Shown: one piece after another, positions 45,138-54,018 of the stretch
Layout: every line of letters begins with the position of its first letter
Position numbering within the stretch: the stretch's first letter is position 1
NCBI RefSeq assembly: GCF_016587355.1
Contig: NZ_BNJF01000001.1
Span: 682,001 to 746,000 of the forward strand
Length of the DNA stretch: 64,000 nucleotides
Direction: 5' to 3'
Source of the DNA: Ktedonospora formicarum
Lineage (GTDB): Bacteria; Chloroflexota; Ktedonobacteria; Ktedonobacterales; Ktedonobacteraceae
Translations under genes and position numbers: made by a program
The notes under the pieces: generated by a model
Databases searched by the model: none
What the model saw: the letters and a program-made list of their open reading frames with translations, nothing else
Told to the model about the DNA's origin: nothing

Positions 45138-45570
45138 CTTCGATCACCCTTTCAACCAGATTCGGGTTTGCTTAAGGGTTTCTCCGAAACCCAATGTCAC
45201 GGACGCTCAGGTTTTCGAATAACAAACAAAACCCGCTTTGTTGAAAACACGCAAGAGCCGCCTCTTTGGTGTCACACATGGGATAAGAGTTCTCAGCGCT
45301 CAAGCGCTTGCCATTACGCGCAAAGATGGGTCCTGAAGCCCTACAATATCAATCGCCACAGGTCATCAGGGCATCTAAATGATTGCAATAAAATGTGATA
45401 TAGTGAAGCTGAAAGGCGCTTATCACATTCTTGTGCCAAAAGGCGGGGAGAATCGTGCAAAACACAACACTTCCCTACACTCCGGGTTGGATAGACGCAA
45501 TGAGTTTGTCCGATCTGTTATGCTAAAAATGTGTAACCGTTGAGATACTACTAAATAAGGACTTTCACGC
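45138..45570. other. Divergent gap between the DksA-like gene and glgB
   Basis: 433 bases: leader palindrome copy 4 (45173-45222), a 9-bp inverted repeat AATGTGATA (45392-45400) with its complement at 45421-45429 in the glgB-proximal part, and otherwise sequence without a signal that I can name. No gene. Confidence 0.5.
45173..45222. repeat. Leader palindrome family, copy 4
   Basis: TAAGGGTTTCTCCGAAACCC, AATGTCACGG, then ACGCTCAGGTTTTCGAATA. The right part equals the inverse of copy 1's left end, and the GTCAC centre is shared with copy 3. It lies upstream of the DksA-like start. Confidence 0.65.
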
Positions 45571-47631
45571 ATGTCAGTATCACACACATCTCAAACTCCA
45601 GAAGAGAAGCCACTCTCCTCCACTACAATAGAGCCGATGCAAGACGCGCCTTCTATCTTTAGCGATTTCGATCTCTATCTCTTTGGGCAAGGTACTCACT
45701 ATCAAATCTATGAAAAGATGGGTGCGCACCCACGTACCGTTAATGGCATTCAGGGTGTCAACTTCGCGCTCTGGGCTCCCAATGCGCGAGCCGTCTCTGT
45801 GATTGGCGACTTTAACCAGTGGGACCGCAAAGCCACACCTATGCAATTGCGACATAATGACCTTGGGGTCTGGGAGTGCTTCGTTCCTGGTCTTTCAATT
45901 GGTACTCTTTATAAATATGCAATCTGCTCACGCTTCAATAACTATCATGTTGATAAAGCTGATCCATATGGCCTGAGCTTTGAGCTACGCCCCAATAACG
46001 CCAGTGTCGTCGCGAACATCTCCGACTACACCTGGCAGGATGCAGATTGGGTCGCGCAGCGAGAGCAACGACAAAAGTTGAACTCTCCAATATCTATCTA
46101 CGAGGTACATCTTGGCTCCTGGCGACATATTCCTGAACGCCACCAGGAGGGGGCGGTCGAGGAAGATCGCTTTATGACATACCGTGAGCTAGCCGTAGCG
46201 CTAGCGGACTATGTCAAGAAGCTTGGCTTTACCCATATCGAACTTCTGCCAATCACCGAATATCCTTTCGACGGCTCCTGGGGCTACCAGGTCACTGGCT
46301 ACTACGCGCCAACAAGTCGCTTCGGTCCACCAGAGGACTTCAAATACTTCGTCGATTACATGCATCAGCAAGGGATTGGCGTGATCCTGGACTGGGTTCC
46401 CTCACACTTTCCCAAAGATGGACATGCGCTGAGTTACTTCGATGGCACACATCTCTATGAGTACTCTGACTCGCGCAAAGGTGAGCACACAGGCTGGGGC
46501 ACCTATGTCTTTGACTACGGACGTAGCGAGGTGCGTAACTTCCTGATTGGAAGTGCCCTCTTCTGGCTAAGCGAATATCATATAGATGGTCTACGTGTGG
46601 ACGCGGTCGCTTCCATGCTCTACCTGGACTATATGCGCCCCGAGGGGCAGTGGATCACCAATCAGTATGGAGGGCGCGAGCACCTGGAAGCAGTAGACTT
46701 CTTACGCCAGTTTAACGAGGCTGTCTATAAGCATGTTCCAGGGGCAATCACCATCGCTGAGGAATCAACTTCCTGGCCCCTGGTCTCTCGTCCAACCTAC
46801 GTTGGAGGTCTTGGTTTCTCCTTCAAGTGGAATATGGGCTGGATGCATGATATGTTGGAGTACGCGCATCTTGATCCCATTCATCGCCGCTACCACCACA
46901 ACAATATCACATTCGCCTTGATGTACGCGTATAGCGAGAACTTCATTCTGCCTTTCTCACATGATGAGGTCGTGCATCTCAAGGGCTCTATGCTCACCAA
47001 AATGCCCGGCGATCTCTGGCAGCGTTTCGCGAACTTGCGCGCGCTCTATGGCTTCATGTGGGGCCATCCTGGAAAGAAGCTTCTCTTCATGGGTGGCGAA
47101 TTCGGACAGTGGCACGAATGGAACTATAAAGAGAGCCTGGACTGGCACCTGCTCGATGCCCCCAGCGATCCACATCACATACAATTACAGGACTTTGTAC
47201 GTGATCTCAACACCCTCTATCAGCGAGAGCCAGCCTTTAGCAGTCGCGACTACGAGGGGGAGGGCTTCTCCTGGATTGATTGTCACGACTCAGATAATAG
47301 CGTCATCTCCTTTATGCGTCGAGGCCACCGCGACGAGGAGACTTTGATATTCATCAGTAACTTTACACCGGTGCCGCGCTATGGGTACCGCGTTGGTGTG
47401 CCCCATCCGGGCGAATACTACGAGATCATCAATAGCGACGACCTGCGCTATGGCGGAAGCGGCATAATCAACGATCAGCCTATGCCCAGCGCTCCCCGCT
47501 TCTGGCAGTCCTGCCCGCATTCAATCCTGCTCACACTCCCTCCACTCAGCACAATTGTCCTCAAATGGCGTCCAGGTGAACAGGCTGATGTGACCAATGC
47601 TGCTACGGCCTCACAAGCTCCGGAAGAGTAA
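45571..47631 (+). CDS. glgB: 1,4-alpha-glucan branching enzyme
   Basis: 686 residues of the GH13 family. CBM48-type N-terminal domain near 45-150 ([24 protein letters not shown]). The barrel carries [10 protein letters not shown] near 175, [53 protein letters not shown] (nucleophile Asp) near 345, [11 protein letters not shown] (acid/base Glu) near 395 and [15 protein letters not shown] (third Asp) near 460. It creates alpha-1,6 branches in glycogen. No other glg gene is in the window. A hairpin follows. Confidence 0.96.
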   Translation: MSVSHTSQTPEEKPLSSTTIEPMQDAPSIFSDFDLYLFGQGTHYQIYEKMGAHPRTVNGIQGVNFALWAPNARAVSVIGDFNQWDRKATPMQLRHNDLGVWECFVPGLSIGTLYKYAICSRFNNYHVDKADPYGLSFELRPNNASVVANISDYTWQDADWVAQREQRQKLNSPISIYEVHLGSWRHIPERHQEGAVEEDRFMTYRELAVALADYVKKLGFTHIELLPITEYPFDGSWGYQVTGYYAPTSRFGPPEDFKYFVDYMHQQGIGVILDWVPSHFPKDGHALSYFDGTHLYEYSDSRKGEHTGWGTYVFDYGRSEVRNFLIGSALFWLSEYHIDGLRVDAVASMLYLDYMRPEGQWITNQYGGREHLEAVDFLRQFNEAVYKHVPGAITIAEESTSWPLVSRPTYVGGLGFSFKWNMGWMHDMLEYAHLDPIHRRYHHNNITFALMYAYSENFILPFSHDEVVHLKGSMLTKMPGDLWQRFANLRALYGFMWGHPGKKLLFMGGEFGQWHEWNYKESLDWHLLDAPSDPHHIQLQDFVRDLNTLYQREPAFSSRDYEGEGFSWIDCHDSDNSVISFMRRGHRDEETLIFISNFTPVPRYGYRVGVPHPGEYYEIINSDDLRYGGSGIINDQPMPSAPRFWQSCPHSILLTLPPLSTIVLKWRPGEQADVTNAATASQAPEE

Positions 47632-47651
47632 CCGGCTATAGAGAAAACGCA

Positions 47652-47697
47652 CAAGAGAGGTGCCAAGGCCTGAATAAAAGCTTTGGCACCTCTCTTG
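47652..47697. terminator. Terminator between glgB and the LOG-family gene
   Basis: 15-bp arms (47652-47666 and 47683-47697; CAAGAGAGGTGCCAA and complement) with a 16-base loop, between two convergent stops. Confidence 0.75.
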
Positions 47698-47717
47698 CTT
47701 AGAGTTTGTAGTTATGG

Positions 47718-48704
47718 CTAGCGAATCGACTTCTCGCGGTTGGGATCTTCCTTCTCAAGCTCTTGATTGCGCTCGTAGGCCTCGCACACAAGAGCACAAA
47801 TTTCTTCGGGGTCATCCGAGAGACGCAAAAGATCGAGATCCTCCGGCGATACCTTCCCATCGGGGAGCATAGTATCATGAATCCAATTCATGAGACCGCT
47901 CCAATACCTGGAACCATAGAGGATAACCGGAAAGTTGCTCACCTTCTTGGTCTGAATAAGTGTGAGCGCCTCGAATAGCTCATCCATCGTACCGAAGCCA
48001 CCGGGGAAGATGATGAACGCATTTGAGTACTTGACAAACATCGTCTTCCGCACGAAGAAGTAGCGAAACTCTAGATCAATATCCAGGTACTGGTTTGATG
48101 ATTGCTCAAAAGGGAGTTCGATATTGCAGCCAATAGAGACATTCTCGCCCATTTGTGCGCCTTTATTCGCGGCCTCCATCACCCCCGGGCCGCCACCAGT
48201 GATGATGCCAAAGCCCGCCCGCGCCAGCAAGCGCGCAGTTTCGCTCACGGCATGATACACAGGATCACCTGGTTGTGTACGCGCTGAACCAAAGATGGCA
48301 ACCGAAGGAGGAATATGGGCGAGAGCATCAAAGCCATTGATGAACTCGCTGGTAATGCGCATAACGCGCCAGGGATCGGTAATGGTAAAGTCAAAGTTGA
48401 CGGCACGCTCATAGGCATGCTCTTCCTGGCGAACACGCTCACGTGGGAGAGGTTCAGTGGGTTTTATCAGGGGTTGTGTAGGACGCCGTAGGAGACGTTC
48501 GTCTTCGGTCTCTGGCCTTCCCTTCCCACGAAGAGAGCGATAATGGTCAGCAGCCCTTTTATGTTGATTCTTCCTTTTAGAGGTTTCAGGAGCAGAAGTC
48601 CCGTTCGTCTGATAGTCTTCTGGTTGAGTGCTCTTATTCCCATTGTCTAGAGGATTATGGGCGCCTTGCTCGTCATCTCGGTATGAGGATTCTTTTCTAT
48701 GCAT
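47718..48704 (-). CDS. LOG-family nucleoside 5'-monophosphate phosphoribohydrolase
   Basis: 328 residues. After ~115 charged, low-complexity residues, a Rossmann-like domain has ARLLARAGFGIITGGGPGVMEAANKGA near 175 and PGGFGTMDELFEALTLIQT near 240, the PGGxGTxxE signature. Proteins once called lysine decarboxylases with this motif cleave ribose phosphate from AMP or cytokinin nucleotides. The N-terminal extension is unusual and of unknown role. Transcribed leftward, alone. Confidence 0.86.
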   Translation of the reverse strand: MHRKESSYRDDEQGAHNPLDNGNKSTQPEDYQTNGTSAPETSKRKNQHKRAADHYRSLRGKGRPETEDERLLRRPTQPLIKPTEPLPRERVRQEEHAYERAVNFDFTITDPWRVMRITSEFINGFDALAHIPPSVAIFGSARTQPGDPVYHAVSETARLLARAGFGIITGGGPGVMEAANKGAQMGENVSIGCNIELPFEQSSNQYLDIDLEFRYFFVRKTMFVKYSNAFIIFPGGFGTMDELFEALTLIQTKKVSNFPVILYGSRYWSGLMNWIHDTMLPDGKVSPEDLDLLRLSDDPEEICALVCEAYERNQELEKEDPNREKSIR

Positions 48705-49126
48705 AATACAAATCTCGTTTTCTGGCTACACCCCTTGGCTGTAACTCTGCAGCCATAGGCAGCCCGTACAGTATAGCATGAAACAGGAATAAAATCGATA
48801 CCCCTGCACCGCTATTCTGCTTGTAATAGATACTTTTGCCATCACCAAAATACCGCAGCGTAGAAGATGGTAGTAACAGCACATCAATAATCTCTGCCAT
48901 GCTTCATTCGCCATATATATGATAGAACCAACCGACCGGAATAGATACAGCAAAAGCTCGCTGGGAGTACTTTCATACCCACAAACATATACGTCCGTGT
49001 GTAACAAGGGTGACGCACTCATACAATTACACCTAAAAAAGAGTGGTTAAACAATTGTTTTCGCGAAAACAATTGTTTAACCACTCTTTTTTATCACGCG
49101 AGCAGCGACAAGCCCCTGGTTAGACG
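48705..49126. other. Gap between ileS and the LOG gene
   Basis: 422 bases. The ileS-proximal end holds the 58-base palindrome 49035-49092. A TATACT hexamer on the minus strand (48770-48775), about 65 bases before the LOG start, may be its -10. No gene. Confidence 0.5.
49035..49092. terminator. Perfect 58-base palindrome after ileS
   Basis: 29-bp arms with no loop, beginning AAAAAAGAGTGG and ending in TTTTTT. This gives an A-rich entry and a U-run exit on both strands, as a bidirectional intrinsic terminator needs. It lies 34 bases after the ileS stop. Confidence 0.88.
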
Positions 49127-52100
49127 CTACTGCTTACCAAGGACAACCAGGACTGTGTACGATTCCAGCTTCTTCGCTTCGGTAGGTGCGATGGTCTCGC
49201 GATACATCTCGGGGAAAGAGGGCTTATCCTTTGCCTCACTCACCGAAATTAGCAGGTTGCTCGCCAGGGTTTCGGCCTGGATCTCATCAGAATAGTGGAG
49301 GATAATATTCGCCAAATCGGGATCAGCATAAAGGGCCAGGCCGATATGATCCTCAATGTTCAAACCAGCCTTCTTACGCATATCCTGAACGAAATGAGTC
49401 AGGTCTCGTACCAGACCCTCCTCACGCAATTGGGGCGTGATGGTAGTCTCTAACGCCGCGATATAGCCATGTTCCTCAGCGGTAACATAGCCTGGGCGAG
49501 CCGTTGAGATTACCTGCACCTCCTCAGGTGTAAGCGAAACCTGGGCATCACCAAAGGTCAGGTCGAGCTTTCCCTGGGTCTGAAGTGTCTGGGCCGCCTC
49601 CTGTGCCTCATGCTCACTTAGAGTCTTAAAATAGGCCAGGATCTTCTGTACAACCTGCCCATACTTGGGACCCAGAATCTTGACCTGCGGCCTGAGCGTA
49701 TAAGCCAGCATTCGGCTATCGCTACGCATCATGCGCAGACTCTTAATATTCAGTTCCTCCAGCACTTGTTCTTTATGCCGCTGGAGCGCCTCTTCCTCTT
49801 CCTGGCTAGGCACGCGAACCTGAAGTGTCTTGAGTGGCTGACGTACACGGATTTGTGCCTTTTCACGCGCGGCACGTCCCAGGCCAACGATACGCATCAC
49901 CAGGTGCGTCTCGCGAGCCAACTGCTCATCGATCAAGGCTTCCTGCGCCTGAGGCCAGTCGCAAAGATGCACGCTCAAGGGAGCCTGTGTATCTACACTA
50001 CGAACCAGATTCTGATACAACTCTTCCGCGAGGAAGGGCATAAAAGGAGCCAGGAGCGTAACCAGTGTCGTCAGGCTCTCGTACAACGTCAGGAATGCGC
50101 CAAGCTTGTCGTCGTCCATCTCGGACTTCCAGATACGCTCGCGGCTACGGCGCAGATACCAATTAGAGAGGTCCTCTAGAAACTCCTGTACCGCCTCAGC
50201 GGGACGGTTCGTATCGTACTGCTCCAATCCCTGCGTCACTGTCTTAATCGTCGTATGCAGTTCCGAGATGATCCAACGATCCAACTCGCTACGCTTCTCG
50301 ACAGCGAGGTGTTGTGTACCAGGATTGAAGCTATCGATGTTGGCGTAGGTGACAAAGAACCAGTACACATTCCAGATCTTGTCAAGTGTACGCCGGACCA
50401 ACATCCACTTCTCGCTCAGACGAACGGGCAGGCCCGTGCGCTCCGACTTCTCCATCTCCTCTGGCGTGGGGATATTCGGGAAGTTCAGATTCTGCTCTGG
50501 CACATGGTTGCTAAAGAGCCAACGCATCGTATCCGAGCCGACTCGCTCGGCAGCCTCGTCAAAGACCACCAGATTGCCCTTGGACTTATGCATTGGCGTG
50601 CCATCTTCACCAAAGACGGTCGCATAGCCGAAGAGTTTCTGGAAGGGTGGTTTATTCTTGAGCACTGTACTCATGACCAGCATCGAATAGAACCAGTTGC
50701 GGAACTGACCTGGAAACGACTCAGTCACGAATTCAGCAGGGAACCACTCCTGCCAGTAGGCGTTATCAGTCAGGTAGTGAAGTGTCGAATAGGGAACAAT
50801 ACCCGCATCCAGCCAGGGATTCCCCACATCCTTAACGCGTGAAACCTCAGCCCCACACTGCGCGCAACTAATCTTCACCGCGTCAACATAGGGTCGATGC
50901 GGCGTGTGCCCCTCAAAATCCTCCCAGCCGGACACAGCTCGCTCGCGCAACTCCTCTTTGCTACCAATCACCTCGAAATGTCCACACGCGGCGCAATCGA
51001 AGATTGGCAGAGCCAGGCCCCAGTAGCGCTTCTTCGAGATCATCCAATCATCCATATTGCGCAGCCAGTCCATCTCACGGTCATAGCCCCACGCAGGCAT
51101 CCAGGTGATCTGCTTCACGACCTCCATGATTTCCTGGCGCAACTGATCCATTGAGATAAACCACTCATCGACGAGACGGAAGATCAATTCTGTCTTACAG
51201 CGCCAGCAAGTGGGATAGCGATGCTTGTAATTCTGGGGTCGATAGAGCAGGCCCTTCTGCGTGAGATTCTCCGCGACCTGCTGCGCCACACTAGCCGCGC
51301 TCTGGCCCGTGAGCCAGTCGAAGCCGTCTATGTACACGCCAAACTCATCGACGGGTGCAATGATTGGCAGGCCGAATTCCTTACCCAACAGGAAGTCTTC
51401 ATGTCCACAACCAGGCGCGGTATGTACGATACCAGTACCCTCACTGGCATTGACATCCTTACCCGGCACCACCTTGTGCTCGATGCCCTGTACTGCTGGC
51501 AATTCATCGAAAGGCCCGCGATATCTCCAGCCCACCATGTCATGCCCCTTGAGCGTCTCAGTCACACGATAGTCACCCTTATCGCGTCCCTTGAGGGCCT
51601 TGAGGACGGGAAGCAATTGCTCCGCGAGATAATAGTATTCGCCATCCTGCTCCACACGCACATAATTCAGGTCTGGATGGACCGCCGCAGCGACATTCGC
51701 CGCCAGAGTCCAGGGCGTTGTGGTCCAGGCAAGCAGATATTCGCCTGGCTTATCAATGAGCGGGAAACGCACATACAGGCTCAGGTGCGTCAGTTCTTTA
51801 TAGCCTTCTGACTCCATCTCCATGTTAGAGAGGCCCGTAGCACAGCGTGGGCACCAGGGCATCACATCGTGACCTTTATAGATCAAGCCCCGCTCATGGC
51901 ACTGCTTTAGAAAGTGCCAGATAGTGTAGTTGTTTTCGTCAGAGAGCGTGTAATAGTCGTTGCCCCAATCCATCCAGTAGCCCAGACGCACCGACTGGTC
52001 GCTCTGCACCTGCGCGAATTTGAAGACTCGCTCCTTACAACGCGCCACAAACTCAGCGATGCCATAGGCCTCAATATCGCGCTTGGTCTGCAAGCCCAGC

Positions 52101-52477
52101 GACTTCTCAACCTCAACCTCAACCCAAAGTCCCTGGCAATCGAAACCATTCTGATAGCGCTGTTTATAGCCCTGCATGGTCTTGAAGCGCTGATAGAGGT
52201 CTTTATAGGTGCGGCCCCAGGCATGATGCACACCCATGGGATTGTTCGCGGTGATTGGACCATCCAGGAAGGAATAGCGTTTCGTACTCTGCTCATTCCT
52301 CTTTAGATATTGCTGGCGTACAGCATGCTCATCCCACCATTGCTGGATAGAGCGCTCCAGGGCGGGATAATTGACGCGATCCGCCGTCATCACCGGACGA
52401 AAGACCGTAGATGAAACTGACACAGTAACCTCCTCTGCACCAAAACCGTCTATGTATACAAAGCCGGGAGCGATCAA
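49127..52477 (-). CDS. ileS: Isoleucyl-tRNA synthetase, IleRS2-like, with swapped GxHH signature
   Basis: Charges tRNA-Ile with isoleucine. Up to 1116 residues from TTG 52477, overlapping the upstream stop (TTGA); a start near codons 18-30 (VSVSSTVFRPVMTADR) is also possible. The class I signature position reads GVHH (residues 82-85) instead of HIGH. KMSKS-type MHKSKGN is near 620. The editing domain (AWTTTPWTLAANVA, about 240-420) and zinc-like CPRC and CWRC pairs are present. The C-terminal anticodon-binding part (~700-1116) is long, as in the eukaryote-like type. An Ile-specific T-box upstream confirms the amino acid. Confidence 0.95.
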   Translation of the reverse strand: MIAPGFVYIDGFGAEEVTVSVSSTVFRPVMTADRVNYPALERSIQQWWDEHAVRQQYLKRNEQSTKRYSFLDGPITANNPMGVHHAWGRTYKDLYQRFKTMQGYKQRYQNGFDCQGLWVEVEVEKSLGLQTKRDIEAYGIAEFVARCKERVFKFAQVQSDQSVRLGYWMDWGNDYYTLSDENNYTIWHFLKQCHERGLIYKGHDVMPWCPRCATGLSNMEMESEGYKELTHLSLYVRFPLIDKPGEYLLAWTTTPWTLAANVAAAVHPDLNYVRVEQDGEYYYLAEQLLPVLKALKGRDKGDYRVTETLKGHDMVGWRYRGPFDELPAVQGIEHKVVPGKDVNASEGTGIVHTAPGCGHEDFLLGKEFGLPIIAPVDEFGVYIDGFDWLTGQSAASVAQQVAENLTQKGLLYRPQNYKHRYPTCWRCKTELIFRLVDEWFISMDQLRQEIMEVVKQITWMPAWGYDREMDWLRNMDDWMISKKRYWGLALPIFDCAACGHFEVIGSKEELRERAVSGWEDFEGHTPHRPYVDAVKISCAQCGAEVSRVKDVGNPWLDAGIVPYSTLHYLTDNAYWQEWFPAEFVTESFPGQFRNWFYSMLVMSTVLKNKPPFQKLFGYATVFGEDGTPMHKSKGNLVVFDEAAERVGSDTMRWLFSNHVPEQNLNFPNIPTPEEMEKSERTGLPVRLSEKWMLVRRTLDKIWNVYWFFVTYANIDSFNPGTQHLAVEKRSELDRWIISELHTTIKTVTQGLEQYDTNRPAEAVQEFLEDLSNWYLRRSRERIWKSEMDDDKLGAFLTLYESLTTLVTLLAPFMPFLAEELYQNLVRSVDTQAPLSVHLCDWPQAQEALIDEQLARETHLVMRIVGLGRAAREKAQIRVRQPLKTLQVRVPSQEEEEALQRHKEQVLEELNIKSLRMMRSDSRMLAYTLRPQVKILGPKYGQVVQKILAYFKTLSEHEAQEAAQTLQTQGKLDLTFGDAQVSLTPEEVQVISTARPGYVTAEEHGYIAALETTITPQLREEGLVRDLTHFVQDMRKKAGLNIEDHIGLALYADPDLANIILHYSDEIQAETLASNLLISVSEAKDKPSFPEMYRETIAPTEAKKLESYTVLVVLGKQ

Positions 52478-53199
52478 AGTGCATCCTTGAGCACAATCTC
52501 CAGGCGTTTATTCAATCTACCTTTGTTCTCACTACGCATAATCTGGACTCCGCCGATCTCGCGTGTATGATTGACCAGTGTACCGTTATCAGTCTGAAGA
52601 TCGAAGCCCACTATATCGACCATACGTATCTCTTCCAGATGCGGCGGGAGCAGGTTCATCTTGGCGCGCACCAGCCCCGAAAGCGCGTATGCCTTCTCGC
52701 GAGGCAGCATATACGTATGAATTGGATGATCAGCCTCGATGACCGCGTTAACCCGTTGCTCTAACTCGACAATACGATCCTTCTCCAGATACTCCATCGC
52801 AAAATCCATTCGAGCGCGATCAGGATAGATCTGCCCACCAGATACCTGGACGCCAAATTCCCTCCAGATAACACTACAGAGCAGCAAAAAAGCCGTATGT
52901 GTGCGCATAGAACGATAGCGAAAATTCCAATCGATAGTCTCAGTGACCTCGGTGCCACTGTGTGGCGGGAGATAGTCAAGCGTATGCCAGACAACGCCAT
53001 TGCGATTGCTGATCGCAATGATGTGAGACTGGTAGGCACTTTGATCCCAGCTCAGCGTTCCCCTGTCAGCCATCTGACCACCGCCACCAGGGTAGAAGAT
53101 AGTGGCATCTAGCGCAACCTCGTCGCCAGATACAGCAACAACTTTCGCCGAGCACTCATACGTATAGCTATTTGTTTGATACAGTAGCTTCGTCTTCAC
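52474..53199 (-). CDS. AlaX-like tRNA-editing domain protein lacking zinc ligands
   Basis: 241 residues. FYPGGGGQMADRGTLS (residues 36-50) is the AlaRS/AlaX editing-fold signature. Catalytic zinc residues, though, are mostly missing: the HxxxH motif reads HTAFL (101-105, second His lost), and the CxxxH motif reads DNGTL (204-208, both ligands lost) within GFDLQTDNGTLVNHTREIGG. Standard AlaX removes Ser or Gly from mischarged tRNA-Ala. Here the gene lies first in a two-gene operon with ileS, overlaps it, and is downstream of an Ile T-box. It may be a tRNA-binding partner or edit by another mechanism. Confidence 0.82.
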   Translation of the reverse strand: MKTKLLYQTNSYTYECSAKVVAVSGDEVALDATIFYPGGGGQMADRGTLSWDQSAYQSHIIAISNRNGVVWHTLDYLPPHSGTEVTETIDWNFRYRSMRTHTAFLLLCSVIWREFGVQVSGGQIYPDRARMDFAMEYLEKDRIVELEQRVNAVIEADHPIHTYMLPREKAYALSGLVRAKMNLLPPHLEEIRMVDIVGFDLQTDNGTLVNHTREIGGVQIMRSENKGRLNKRLEIVLKDAL

Positions 53200-53239
53200 C
53201 CTTCTGTGCTCCTGTTATTGTTAAAAACCCCCAAAAAAT

Positions 53240-53640
53240 CCCAATAAAAAACCCCTCGTCCTGCACAGGGACGAGAGGGAACTCCCGCGGTACCACCCTT
53301 ATTAGCCAGACGACGTAGTGAAGTAACGTACTGACTCACTCGGTTTCGCGTATTCCGTACACGACTCCAGCCATTGAGCGGCGCACAGGATTACGACCTT
53401 CATGGTAACGGGAAGGGTCCGGCCTGATCTACAAAAGGTCACGCTCAAGATGAGGGTGCCTCTTTCGACAGGCGGCTCAGGAGTGATATTCGGCGAACCG
53501 CTCTGTGCCTGGTCGCACCATATCCAGGCTCTCTGCGACAGAAGTGGTTTGCGTACTGGCTCCTTCAAGGCCTCTATGTGACTCACATCATGCAAGTATC
53601 TGGCGATATATATAGTCAGTATATCCACCAGTGGATATGC
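53240..53640 (-). promoter_or_regulatory. T-box riboswitch, isoleucine-specific
   Basis: Minus-strand leader before the AlaX-like/ileS operon. The T-box AAGGGTGGTACCGCGGG (about 53283-53299) precedes a terminator stem CTCGTCCCTGTGCAGGACGAG and a run of six T (about 53245-53275). Stem I has the AGAGAG and GGTGCGA elements, and the specifier context CCGAAT-ATC-ACTCCTGAG places codon ATC (53485-53487), Ile. Uncharged tRNA-Ile would bind the specifier and the T-box bulge and favour read-through. Confidence 0.92.
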
Positions 53641-54018
53641 ATCTCTCTGTAGAGAATTCTAGCCAGTCGTATTTACCTCAGACATAATGCCCGTTTTGAC
53701 GAAAAGTGACGATGATAGATGGTTATTCGTAGAAAAAGTAATGAATCATCGCCCACACATAAGCGGCAATGTGAGGCCGAAAAGTCCGGGGTTTGTCATA
53801 TACCCGGTTCGCCTGGCGGTGTGTCTCTTCAAAATCAGGTGATTGCGACAGAGAGAGCCAACCCTAAACGGTTTGAAGTATTGTAAAGCTATGATACCAT
53901 AGAGGGTGGTAGAATACAATGCCAAGACTTTCGACACAAGGGGCCGGCTCAACGATGAGACACATTGGGGTGTGGGCAGCAATGCCAGGCGTTTTGTGTC
54001 AACGAAAAAGGAATACCC
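53641..54018. other. Gap between the T-box and sucA
   Basis: About 380 bases with no gene. On the plus strand TTGAAG (53873-53878), 16 bases, TACCAT may be a promoter for sucA. A GC-rich stretch at 53750-53830 (GGCCGAAAAGTCCGGGG ... ACCCGGTTCGCCTGGC) could fold into a nested hairpin of unknown meaning. Confidence 0.4.

Noticed and set aside
48726..49022. Minus-strand 98-residue frame before the LOG gene
   Set aside because: No ribosome site and composition like non-coding sequence; it overlaps the likely promoter.
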